A stretch of DNA of 64,000 bases from NCBI GenBank assembly GCA_947561715.1, contig OX387198.1, positions 6,386,001 to 6,450,000 on the forward strand, read 5' to 3'. This document shows positions 28,601-37,080 of the stretch, in pieces. The notes below the pieces were generated by a model. The model saw only the letters and a program-made list of their open reading frames with translations, did no database searches and was not told the origin of the DNA. Source of the stretch: Ascidia mentula (lineage: Eukaryota > Chordata > Ascidiacea > Phlebobranchia > Ascidiidae). How positions within the stretch are numbered: position 1 is the first letter of the stretch; each line of letters starts with the position of its first letter. Both the position numbers and the translations under genes were made by a program.

Positions 28601-30078
28601 CCAAATGTATTGTGTTATAGCCGAGGTTGGCAACTGTGCAAGATATACAAAATTACTGCAACTGGTTAACTTAACGTTGGTATATGTTGCAAATTAAACT
28701 TGCGAGCTTGATGCATTATTTGTAATTCTGTTGTATGTTGCTTTGCGTAAAAAATGATGAAATATTTCATCGATATCCTTTGAAAAAGGCGCAGAAGTGT
28801 CAACGTAAAGGATCTTTCCCTGATACTAACCTCCGCGAAACGGGAGGACGCTGGACGCTACGTTTGTGTTGCAAGCAACGGAGTCGGAACTTCGCAGCGA
28901 AGAGCTGTGAGACTTACGATTAATGGTAAGAATTTCTACGATTCACAATTTTTGCACTCAAAGAATGTAGCAAGAAAATATATATCGATGGGAATAGGTC
29001 ATGTTTCACCATGAACTACCATGGCACTGAATAACAGAATAAAACTGTATTCAGAATAGACACTTCCACCTCATTGATCCTTATATGCAACTGTTAATAA
29101 AAATTACTGAAATTACGCTTCGTTCTCACGTTTCAATTAACTCCGTTTTAGAACCGAGCATCAAATTCAGAACTCGACCAGCTGACGTCACTGTTACGTC
29201 AGGGAGCTACGCCAAAATGCGTTGCCGAGTTAAAGGCGAAGCAACAGTGAAGTGGTACAAGAATGGACGGCCCTTGTCCAGAAGTAAGTTGTCTCACGTT
29301 TGCGTCGGTACAAAGTTATAAAAATGTTCTATTTGTATTGCAACAAAAGAGTAATAATGAAGATATATATATATGCGATTCTATAAAAGTGCAAAATGGC
29401 AACGTTGTCAAGAGTTGATCAAATGTGACAATAAATAAAACAATGTGAAACAAATTATTAACATTAAATAGGTACAAATTCGCAGTTAACAAAATACGTT
29501 GTTTGCCAGATGAATTTTGATCAGTAAAGACTTGGAAAAAAATCAGCAAACCAACATAAAATACATGAGGTTTTGTTCCACAAGATTAAATGCCTGTTGT
29601 TATTTCTTTTAGGTAACAACTATGCAGTGAAATCCTGGGGTGAATTGCGCTTCAGTCGAACCCGGATTGTCGACGCGGGTCGCTACACTTGCATCGCTAG
29701 CGCCCCCAGCGGCAAAGTTATTTCCGCTTCTGCGCAGCTGCAAGTTCAACCAAGTAAGTATTTGCTGAAACGACACAAATGCCTTTTCCTTGTCTGTTCT
29801 TTGCCGCCATTTTGAAGGTCACCACAAAGGTGAAAATTTGTCACCCCCAAGTAAATCCTTTACTTATTTCAGCCCAACCAGCGACTGTTTCCACCACGCC
29901 ACCACCAATACGACGCATGACGTCATCAGTGACGTCGTCATCATCAAGGCAGTGCAAAGATTATCCGCGATATGCGAACTGTCGGCTGGTGATGAAAGCG
30001 CGGATGTGTCGCCACTACGCCAAGTTTTGCTGCATGACGTGTAAGCGACGTCATCACAAACACGTGGCCCTGTCGTGA
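1627..30078 (+). CDS. papln: Papilin-like secreted matrix protein, 27 exons, 1336 aa
   Basis: Secreted basement-membrane protein of the papilin/ADAMTS-like family. Exons: 1627-1710, 7721-7854, 12593-12653, 14609-14711, 15878-16014, 20309-20432, 21754-21834, 22130-22302, 22370-22502, 23533-23653, 23912-24010, 24109-24229, 24291-24443, 24843-25022, 25367-25544, 25745-25909, 26175-26328, 26615-26721, 26818-26997, 27161-27631, 27786-27977, 28252-28365, 28432-28570, 28798-28925, 29152-29283, 29613-29753, 29873-30078. They sum to 4011 nt in frame. Order: signal peptide (about 1-26), TSP1 (about 45-95), ADAMTS cysteine-rich and spacer region (94-335), six more TSP1, two papilin GCC motifs, Kunitz, Thr-rich linker, Kunitz, thyroglobulin-1, a third GCC motif, two Ig domains, PLAC. 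The chosen ATG starts a clean hydrophobic signal (GLLWMVTSCSA). Papilins are known to bind and inhibit ADAMTS proteases. The intron after exon 15 has a GC donor. The exon 14 donor (gttgaa) and exon 24 acceptor (aag) are weak, so those two borders are least sure. Family assignment is firm; orthology is inferred. Confidence 0.9.
4911..4923. promoter_or_regulatory. RFX X-box-like palindrome in papilin intron 1
   Basis: The sequence is GTTGCC, one spacer base, then GGCAAC: a perfect inverted repeat fitting the RFX X-box pattern (GTNRCC, 0-3 nt, RGYAAC). It sits in a C/G-rich stretch just upstream of CRE-like and CCAAT sites. The match is seen directly; binding and any target transcript are inference. 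Confidence 0.4.
5079..6104. promoter_or_regulatory. Cluster of CRE-like and CCAAT sites
   Basis: Within about 1 kb there are two full TGACGTCA palindromes (5228-5235 and 5553-5560), TACGTCA (6041-6047), TGACGTAA (6097-6104), a CCAAT box near 5080 and an ATTGG box near 6024. Both full CREs are followed within 40 bases by the string GTGTTTAAA, as if a short module were repeated about 325 bp apart. Another full CRE lies at 8104-8111. This looks like a CREB/ATF-type intronic enhancer or alternative promoter. The function is inferred from motif density only. Confidence 0.3.
7855..12592. other. Papilin intron 2 (4.7 kb)
   Basis: Intron splitting the first TSP1 repeat. No supported gene. It contains a full CRE palindrome at 8104-8111, a tRNA-like remnant near 10184-10257 (separate entry) and a short imperfect hairpin at about 12318-12347, where GGTCCCCTA and TAGGGACC face each other around a 12-base loop. 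The rest is unremarkable AT-rich sequence. Confidence 0.45.
10184..10257 (-). repeat. Possible tRNA-like SINE remnant
   Basis: Read on the minus strand this carries an A-box-like segment with CAAGCGCCCAGCG and, about 50 bases on, a B-box-like ATTCGAATCCA. The spacing is tRNA-like, but I cannot fold a proper cloverleaf. Similar pieces occur near 20.7 kb and 43.3 kb. A decayed tRNA-derived SINE is the likeliest reading; chance similarity is possible. Confidence 0.2.
12654..14608. other. Papilin intron 3 (2.0 kb)
   Basis: No gene supported. A 220-codon open frame on the minus strand (13297-13959) has no domain similarity or biased composition and is judged a chance ORF. No repeats recognised. 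Confidence 0.45.
14712..15877. other. Papilin intron 4 (1.2 kb)
   Basis: Non-coding between the two exons of the ADAMTS cysteine-rich segment. I see nothing in it beyond ordinary AT-rich sequence and a normal acceptor (TTCTCCAG). Confidence 0.5.
16015..20308. other. Papilin intron 5 (4.3 kb)
   Basis: No supported gene. Near 18.71-18.74 kb the string GGGGCCCCTTTCGTTACGCCGCTG resembles the end of a DNA-transposon family on its reverse complement (CAGCGGCGTAACG start), but I could not find the opposite terminus or a target duplication. The rest shows no recognisable structure. Confidence 0.4.
20433..21753. other. Papilin intron 6 (1.3 kb), with tRNA-like remnant
   Basis: Non-coding. On the minus strand around 20680-20760 there is an A-box-like TATCGCTGAGCGG followed by a B-box-like GGGTTCAAATGC. 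Spacing is too short for a full tRNA, so this is at most a SINE remnant. Nothing else noted. Confidence 0.35.
22370..25909 (+). other. papln: Papilin: array of six TSP1 repeats (exons 9-16)
   Basis: Six consecutive thrombospondin type-1 repeats follow the spacer. Each opens with a W-x-x-x-x-W-S/T-x-C core: ANEWSRCSRDCGGG, AGNWTRCSATCNGG, VGNWSECSTTCGPG, VSEWSECTEDCGEG, AAEWSQCSSACGDG, TGPWSTCSSTCGGG. With the N-terminal one this makes seven. Most are split by an intron right after the WSE/WSQ or CGG core, as expected if the array grew by exon duplication. The intron after exon 15 uses a GC donor (gcaagt at 25545). Introns of 300 bases or more inside the block (22503-23532, 24444-24842, 25023-25366) hold nothing recognisable. 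Confidence 0.88.
26175..28365 (+). other. papln: Papilin: GCC motifs, two Kunitz domains, thyroglobulin-1 (exons 17-22)
   Basis: Exons 17, 18 and 22 each carry the papilin-type motif C-x4-5-YGCCPDG or FGCCFGG, ending GP..GC. Exon 19 is a complete six-cysteine Kunitz domain (YC, GGYC, AQC, FGGC, DAC, VTC). Exon 20 has a Thr-rich, probably O-glycosylated linker and then a second six-cysteine Kunitz domain (about residues 929-979). The residue after the second cysteine (P1) is Gly in the first and Tyr in the second, not Lys/Arg, so trypsin inhibition is unlikely. Exon 21 is a thyroglobulin type-1 domain with the CWCV signature and six cysteines. Confidence 0.85.
28432..30078 (+). other. papln: Papilin: two Ig domains and PLAC domain (exons 23-27)
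   Basis: Exons 23-24 encode one I-set Ig (core LPCPAVG, VKWFKDG, then DAGRYVCVASN). Exons 25-26 encode a second (MRCRVKG, VKWYKNG, then DAGRYTCIASAP). Exon 27 encodes a six-cysteine PLAC domain (QCKDYPRYANC, MCRHYAKFCCMTC) and a short basic tail before TGA at 30076-30078. This is the standard end of papilins. The donor of exon 23 (28570) and acceptor of exon 24 (28798, after aag) are my least certain junction; other choices create a stop. Confidence 0.86.
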
Positions 30079-30405
30079 TATCATCATGAAGCGTCTCCGT
30101 GAGCAGGGGATCTCGATGCATCGCTGTGAGTCGCCGGTCGGGAATGGAAAACATTTGTCCGTGATGCTGCCTGTTTCGTGTTTCAGCATATTTTTTGTTA
30201 TCGCCTTTTTTTTCTTTTTTGCGTCAGCATATTATATCATTACCATAGAAAAATATCACACCTCATCCTGTGTCGATGACGCCTCTCTCGCGTTTATTTA
30301 ACGTTTTTTCGCGCTCAGAATACAACAAGTCTTTCGTTTCTCGTCCATTCGTCCCGTGTGCAAGTGTTGAATTTTTGGTTTGTTCGTCCCTTCAGCAAAA
30401 ATAAT

Positions 30406-30411
30406 TTTATT
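30406..30411 (-). terminator. Polyadenylation signal for SLC46 copy A
   Basis: AATAAA on the minus strand, about 275 bases past the copy A stop codon (30685-30687). It is the first good signal downstream. Another lies at 30293-30298. Confidence 0.5.
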
Positions 30412-30553
30412 TTTAGACGACAGAGCAAATGATATGTGAAAGTAGAACGCCATGCAGATAACGAACAACCACAAATAGCGTGAATTGTGTGTGTGAGTAA
30501 AACTAAAAAATTTTTAACAATATTATCTCAAACATTCAGACTTTTGTCGAAAA

Positions 30554-30559
30554 AATAAA
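30554..30559 (+). terminator. Polyadenylation signal for papilin
   Basis: AATAAA about 480 bases past the papilin stop. It lies beyond the minus-strand signal at 30406, so the two tail-to-tail transcripts probably overlap. Confidence 0.5.
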
Positions 30560-30684
30560 CCATGCAATGCACAAGACTATACGCGTACAAAACAGACCAT
30601 GACATTGGGGTGCATTAATGTGTGTTTGGTTACATGCTTGTGATGGAAGTGATTAAAATAAGAAACAATAAAAAGAAAAGGAAG

Positions 30685-33600
30685 TTAAGAAATAAGAGAT
30701 TGCCTTTCTTCTTCGAACGATATTCTATCTTCTTGTCGGTCAGCGTACCACACGCAACTAAACAAAAAAAGTGTATTTACAATAGGTTGAGAATTACACA
30801 AGCCACGTAATAAGGTCCTTACGTCATGAGCAAGACCGGAACGACGAGCAGGGAGGCAGCAAAGAGCCACGCGAAGCCGTGGAAGATAGAAATCGTAGCC
30901 GAATACAGGGATAAAAATGAAATCGTAGAAACTAGAAAAGTGATAACGTCCGAGCTTGAAAGTAGAGCGAATGTAGCACCTGAAAGTAACACAATATCAC
31001 CTCAGAGTTACATTAAAATACGTTCTGTTCTGTGCTGGTACAATAGCGTGTGTAAGCAGTTGAATATACGTACCGTACTCCGATTCGGACACGAGGCTGG
31101 ACATTTGCGCTTTGATAAAAGACGTTTGTGCGTTTCCGAATGCCATTACACAAGTGGCTGAAACAGAAACCAAATGTTTATTCGTAGCTGTGGTCTATAT
31201 GTAACCGAACGTTAAGCTTACCGAGGAAGACAACGAAGATTTCAGTGGCGAACGACATCATTGTGAGGTATAAAAGCCACCCGACGAATGACACGAGGAT
31301 CAAAGAGTTATTGGACAAATTAAAACATCGTTGGTAGAACAGAACCGCCAACGGAGTGCATAGAATGACCACAAACTTCAGACCCTGGTGAAGTAGAGTA
31401 TTATTTATTTGTGTAACATGGGAATGTAATGTTGATCTATCCTATGTACATAGTTTGGATAAAGGTTATGAAAAGGGAACCAAAAACCGCCAAATATTTT
31501 TTTAAGGTTTCTACTTTTTCAGGGTTTTTAGAATATTGTAATAGTGGTTATCCAAGTATGCATTTATAAAAAAAATCTCAATATTTCACTGGCTGGTTCT
31601 TTCGCTTTCAAACTCAGGTACCTATCCCCAGACTTTCAGTAAACCACTTACCGATTGTATACCGACCAGCGCCGGATTAAAGCAGAGAGGTTGTGAGAGA
31701 AGGTAGATGGTGGTGAATGTTTGTGTGCCCACATTCAGAAACATAGCGACGTTGTAAGAAATCAGATAAAACCACATTCGCCAAACCCTACCCGGGTATC
31801 TACCGCCACCGTGCGGACAAACCTCTGCACGAAAAATAATCATGGTTTATTTTACGGAAAAAAACGGCATTCTTTGCCTTGCACCTGATGAGGAGATTTT
31901 TCTGGTGACGTGACACTTGTTGCAGTGGCTGTACTCGCTGCTGTAGACGTTCCAAACAGATCGCATCAAGTCAAGGAGATTACATCTAATTGTCCTAACA
32001 GACGTTTGTCCGGATGACGAGGAAAAGGATTCGTTTCGTGTGGATTTTGCTGCAGAGTAAAATAAGCTCAAAATGCATAAACACCTATTTTAATGGGCAG
32101 AGTATATAAATAAGGACATGTTTGTAGTGCAAAAATGTGTTGTCAAATTTATTGAAAAACAAACTTTTCTAGAATTTTAGTAGTTATACGTCACTTCTTG
32201 CAATGGTCAATAGGAAGGTAGTGACATCGCAGCAAAACTGGATAAAACCAATTTTTCATAACAAGCCGCGGCAAGATGCGAAAAAATTCCCTCCCGGTAA
32301 AGGTTTAAACTCGTGACTCAAAATAACTGCTCTAATCACTGCATGAGTTAAGGGAATGGGTAAAATTTTTTACTATGTGAATTTTAAAAACGTTTGCATT
32401 ATTTTTGCGCCGAAAAGCATCAACAGCCTTTACCTTTTGCTTATGCAAACTTATCGAAAACACACCGTTATCTGATATTGAAGAACTACTGGAAGCAGGC
32501 TGTGAAAAGAGAACTTCATTGGCATCTTCCTCGTTAATAGTGACGTCATCGTCCCTCCGTTCGTTTAAGATCTTGTCATGTAGAACCCTTGAATCGTGCA
32601 GAAAATAAATAATGACGAGGGCAACTCCAGCCATCAATATACAAGCGAGAACGAGGACGAAATATCCCAGAAAGTCGATCAGATACCGCGTGGTTATTCC
32701 AGAGACGCCACCTCCAATACCGAGACACGTGTCGATGAATACCATTCTGTGGAAAATTTGACATGCGGTATTATTCCATGTCAGCGGTGCACAACCTGCG
32801 GCCGTACGGCCACATGCGGCCGCAGACGCTATTTTTTGCGGCCGTGCACATTTATATCAAAAAGTATGCATTGGCGGCCGTCGTTGCTTCTGAAACTTGT
32901 TTTTCAGCGGTCTCAAGAGTTAAGCTTTTAATTAGGCCCATTTCCATTTCCGAGTTATACACATTCGTTCGCTGTAGCGAGTAGTAACTAGTGCAACCAC
33001 CGCAACCGAGACAAAGCGCAACAATACGGATGGTGACGTCATAAAACATTAATAGCATATCGGTGAATTGTCATGTACGCATGTACAGTTGTTGTCGAAA
33101 AGCTAAACAGTGGAATCACTCAGTCAGTGGCGGCCGTTAGCACACAGTGGTGTGTGTGTTGCGGCCGGCAATAGCAAAAAGGTTGTGCACCCCTGCTCTA
33201 TGTAAAGATTCAATGGAGATTGTATGATTTTTGACGCGGGGAGAAGATGTTGCACGCCAATATTTCACAGGATGTCGCTTGTTGTGGATATTTTACCCAA
33301 GAGTTACCATTGAGCTACGGTTTTGTTTGTTTTTATTTTATTTTCAGCACAGAAACTGACGATGCCGTTGTAGCGAAAATAATATTTCTGTGAAATTTTA
33401 AATAAAAAGTCGTAATGACGCTGGTCGTCAACCACTCTTTGTGATGTATTTTGGATATCTGACAAGATAGGAGAGATCGGTAACACCCAACAAATAGGCT
33501 GCTTCCTGTTGTCTGAATAATATTTTTCTCTTGCCCAGTAAATTTAAACAAATGAGCTAATGTTCAATATTGATAGAATGCAACGTACATTCACAATTAA

Positions 33601-34736
33601 GTCATTTTGCAAACAGGATTGACTCCTTACCTTATACCACGTGACTCGTTTGGGATGATGTCACTTAAATATGCGTATCCCTGCATCAACAGCGTCATGT
33701 AATAACCGCCCGAACCAGCAAGAAAGTAATACAAAAAGAGCGTCTTTAATGGTAATCTGCAAACACAAACGCAATCGTTATCACAGCAGCTGATAAATCG
33801 ACGGAAGCTTTTCATTGACTTAATACTAACCCTAGACAGACAACAAAAGCCAAAAAGACGTTACTGAGAAGAATTCCGACCACTGGTATTGTCATGGCAA
33901 CCTTACGTCCCACTCTGTCACCCAACGACGTCACAAATAGAGCTGAAAATGTCGCAGGAATAAGCATGGTCAAATCAAATTTTAAGTTCCATCTGCCAAA
34001 CAAATGTGAGGGTTTAAGCAAAACTTCTTTACAAACCCCTGTACATGAAGAAGTTTTGCACATAATTCCTTCCAACACGATTATGCTGTGCTTCATCCAT
34101 TGCATAAAGTGCACGCATCCACTATAAGCAGAGTGGCCATATCGTGCTTATTTCTATGATCTGTCAGGATCCGTGTGATAAAAAAAATGCACTTATTTCC
34201 AATGACGTGATTATGATAATGTAATTAATGTTGACTTCCAAAATCAGGCAAAGTGACCATAATTACAATTTCAATCGATTTCGACCCCAAAAACTAGCGG
34301 ATAGAAATTAAAAACTTTGCGCCCAACAATGACTCAGTGTTGGATTTCTCTCGTGTAAAAACCCAGTCTTTTGTCAGTTAGAAGACGGCCTTTTTAAAAG
34401 GAGCGCGTTTCCTTTTTGGTCTGGGCTGATAGTATAACCCAGTCTAGAGTCCACAACTTACTGTGATGCTTCTTTGGCTACGACGTCATCAACAGGGTTT
34501 GTTGTGTTGTATGATTTGCAGCCTGTGGTCTCATTGTGTGTGGTGTTGTGTAGCTCCGCCACTTTCTGTCAACATACCATTCGTTTATTTAACATGAAAT
34601 CCCCTGATCATTACCTCACACTCACCATGTAAATGTATTCACCTGACAGAGCTAATGATAACAATGCGCTAAATGCGACAAATATATTTAAAACGCGAAG
34701 AACTACAACTATGCGGTTGTTAAACGAACAGACCAT
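30685..34736 (-). CDS. SLC46-family MFS transporter, copy A (532 aa)
   Basis: Predicted 12-TM proton-coupled transporter of the SLC46 family (folate carrier PCFT and relatives); substrate unknown. Minus-strand exons in order: 34626-34736, 34462-34565, 33831-33992, 33631-33756, 32466-32746, 31885-32049, 31652-31824, 31222-31384, 31074-31157, 30823-30979, 30685-30757; total 1599 nt in frame. Markers: glycosylation sequons in loop 1 (HNTTHNETTGC), the TM2-TM3 signature GDRVGRK, TM4-5 GGYYMTLL and YLSDIIPNESRGIR, a Ser/Asp-rich TM6-7 loop, TM7 NVGTQTFTTIY with PLCFNPALVG, and MSSLVSESEYGATFALLSS before the last helices, which aligns with the human PCFT segment LSKLVRETEQGALFSA. The start ATG is the one aligned with copy B and with the orphan exon at 42.3 kb. 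An upstream exon cannot be excluded. Intron 4 carries a hAT MITE. Confidence 0.85.
32782..33195. mobile_element. hAT-type MITE in SLC46 copy A intron 4
   Basis: 414-bp non-autonomous element. Its ends are inverted repeats: it begins CAGCGGTGCACAACCT and ends in the complement of CAGGGGTGCACAACCT. Both match the common hAT terminus (CAGGGGTGCxCAACCT). The flanking 8-mers TTCCATGT (32774-32781) and CTCTATGT (33196-33203) agree at six of eight bases, fitting a decayed 8-bp target duplication. The interior is rich in GCGGCC and holds no transposase ORF. The matching intron of copy B is only 154 bp, so insertion followed the gene duplication or was lost in copy B. Confidence 0.8.
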
Positions 34737-36584
34737 CTCATGGCCGTGAAATAAATGGAACACACTGGGCTGCTCGATAAAAAATCGACCAAAAATGCCT
34801 TTGGTTAGTTCATCTGGCTAATTGTCTTTCCTACTACCAGCAAAAATGTCAGAGCTTCAAAGCAGTCGCCTGAGTAACATCAACAAAGTATTAGTAACAA
34901 CACACGTATGACTGTGGAAAGAAACAGTGTTTACACTAAACAATAAATGCAACTAAGATCTTCAGGCTTTACACTCTTGTGTTTCACACGGACTTTAACC
35001 TATTGACCAGTCGTCAATTAACTATCACGTGATAGCCCAAGCTTGAGAACCAAACCTCCATGCTCCATTAGGTTACAACATTCGAAAGCCTCTTCTGTCT
35101 ATAATGACCTGCAAGATATTTTACTCTTCGTTTCTAACGCTTTTTTGTAAAAGAGTTTGGCGTTTTTAAGGTCTTTTAACGTTTTAGCCAAAAGCTATCT
35201 TTAATGGCTTTCGTAGTGTGCTGTTGTCTAGCCCGTGTTAAACAACAGACACTTCCCATTAACGCACCAGCCAAAGCTTCGAAACGACACTTGTAGCATC
35301 GCAGTCGCTGTACAGCACATTTTCTTCCGCTTAGAATAAAGGAAATGGTTTAAGAGCACGTTTCGAGTTTCGACGATACGTAACATATTGACTGTACATA
35401 AAACAGAACACTTGTTTGATACTTCCAATAAAGCAAATAACCCGGTACAGGCCTCTGTTACTAATTAACAGAACCAATGACCGATTCCAGCGCCTGGTGG
35501 TGAATGGATTGCTGGTCATGAAAATGTTTTCCATTGTCGTAAATTTGTCATAAAACCAACACAAGCGGAATATCAGGTGGTTTTTGAGCAATAGTTTGCG
35601 TTGTGTTGCTACCACAAATTCATAAAGTCCCACTTTTCTCAAGCACGCCCACTGACTAACTCACATAAAATTGAAAGTGTTTATTCGGTCGATTTAAGAC
35701 ACGCGGGTATTCAAACCATCTGACAGGGTTGTTTCCAATCATCCAATGGAACCTGACTTCAAATTTGTCATTTGGCTCATACAGAATGCTTTACACCTCC
35801 GTCCAATTAAGCAGAGTTGCTGAATATATGTACGAGCTGTGCAAACAGCCAATAAACGCTCTTCCACGCAGCGCAGTAAGCAAAGTGTAGACGAACCTCG
35901 GCTGCTAATCAAAAAATTGCGACCGCATGCGCTATGGGGTTTAAGTTTCACTGCTAATTGACTTTTTCAGCAAACATTCTGTGATCTGTGCTAAGAAGTA
36001 GCTTTAATACAAATCCGTACTGTTGGCTTAAATTTAGGCAGGTGAACAAAAATAAACATTCAAATCATGGAAGGTTAAAGATAAAATAACATACATTCCT
36101 TGTCAACACTTCACCGCAACGGGTTTGTTATCGGCATCAAACTTTTTTCAAAACGTACCCAACGTCCGCCTTCCTATTTGAAAAACTCTGCCCCGCGGTC
36201 ACCGCATCAAACCGTTTGGCATCAAACTGACGGCGCATCACAAAAAGGGATGACGTTGAAATTTGATAAATACGTTGATAACATTATGTCGGCAAACAAT
36301 GCTGAACGCTCGGTCTTGCTCGTTTGGTGAAATTGGTTTTGGCGTTCGGTGCCTGTAGTTTGTGTTTTGGAAAGACGCAAGTGGATTGTTGATTCCACTA
36401 TTTGATTTCATACATTTTAGTTTTACAATAACAGGAAAACCATTAAGTTGAGTTTGTTGGTGTTTTGATCGTTACATTTAATGCTTACTGAATTATGCAT
36501 ATTTGGCTTTTTAAACAACTTAATACCATTCCAACAAACCTAAAAAACAAGTTTCATTATTGTGAATACAGGTTCACTACGACT
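34737..36584. other. Intergenic between SLC46 copies
   Basis: No gene supported. At about 35403-35470 a block resembles 40669-40752, which lies at the same distance upstream of copy B, so the duplicated unit included 5' flanking DNA or an untranslated first exon. Nothing else recognised. Confidence 0.45.
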
Positions 36585-36735
36585 TAACCGATTAGTGACA
36601 CGTGGAGTTTGACCAAAATGCGTTGCCGGGATAAGAAGGAGCTACAGTGTGAACTGGTACAGGAAGGACAATCTATGCCCTTGCATTCACACCGTTTGTT
36701 CGGTTAGTACAAAATGTGCATATTTTCAGTTATGG
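36585..36735 (+). pseudogene. Decayed copy of papilin exon 25 (Ig domain)
   Basis: This stretch resembles papilin exon 25 and its donor flank (29170-29330). It shares CCAAAATGCGTTGCCG exactly, then GTGAACTGGTACAGGAA against GTGAAGTGGTACAAGAA, CCCTTG, and the intronic CACCGTTTGTTCGG against CACGTTTGCGTCGG. The reading frame is not kept and no other papilin exon is recognisable around it. It sits about 350 bases beyond the 3' end of SLC46 copy B, on the strand and side where papilin's 3' end lies relative to copy A. I read it as the leftover of a segmental duplication. Confidence 0.7.
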
Positions 36736-36886
36736 TAAAATTGCACTTTGCTTATTCCGGTTCAACCAAAGTTCGTTGCCTAGAGTACGTGGGTGAGTGA
36801 CGTCACCCGTGACCCTTTGCGTTGAGAAAACGAAGCTTTATGGTTTGTTTGTTTCCTGGGTCAAGAATAAAAACCGAGCCTATTAT

Positions 36887-36892
36887 TTTATT
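36887..36892 (-). terminator. Polyadenylation signal for SLC46 copy B
   Basis: AATAAA on the minus strand about 190 bases past the copy B stop. Confidence 0.45.
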
Positions 36893-37080
36893 GCAATAGA
36901 AATATGTGGGTACAGTCTGAAAAATACTTATTCTAAGTATTTTGAACATTTGTTTGGCCAACTGACCGATGAAGAAAAAGAACACACGAGAAATGGGCCT
37001 GAACATTCAGGTAAAAGGGTGCTATTACTAAGGCTAGAAGGTCAATTACGTAGCAAACAATACATAATAAAACTGACAAG

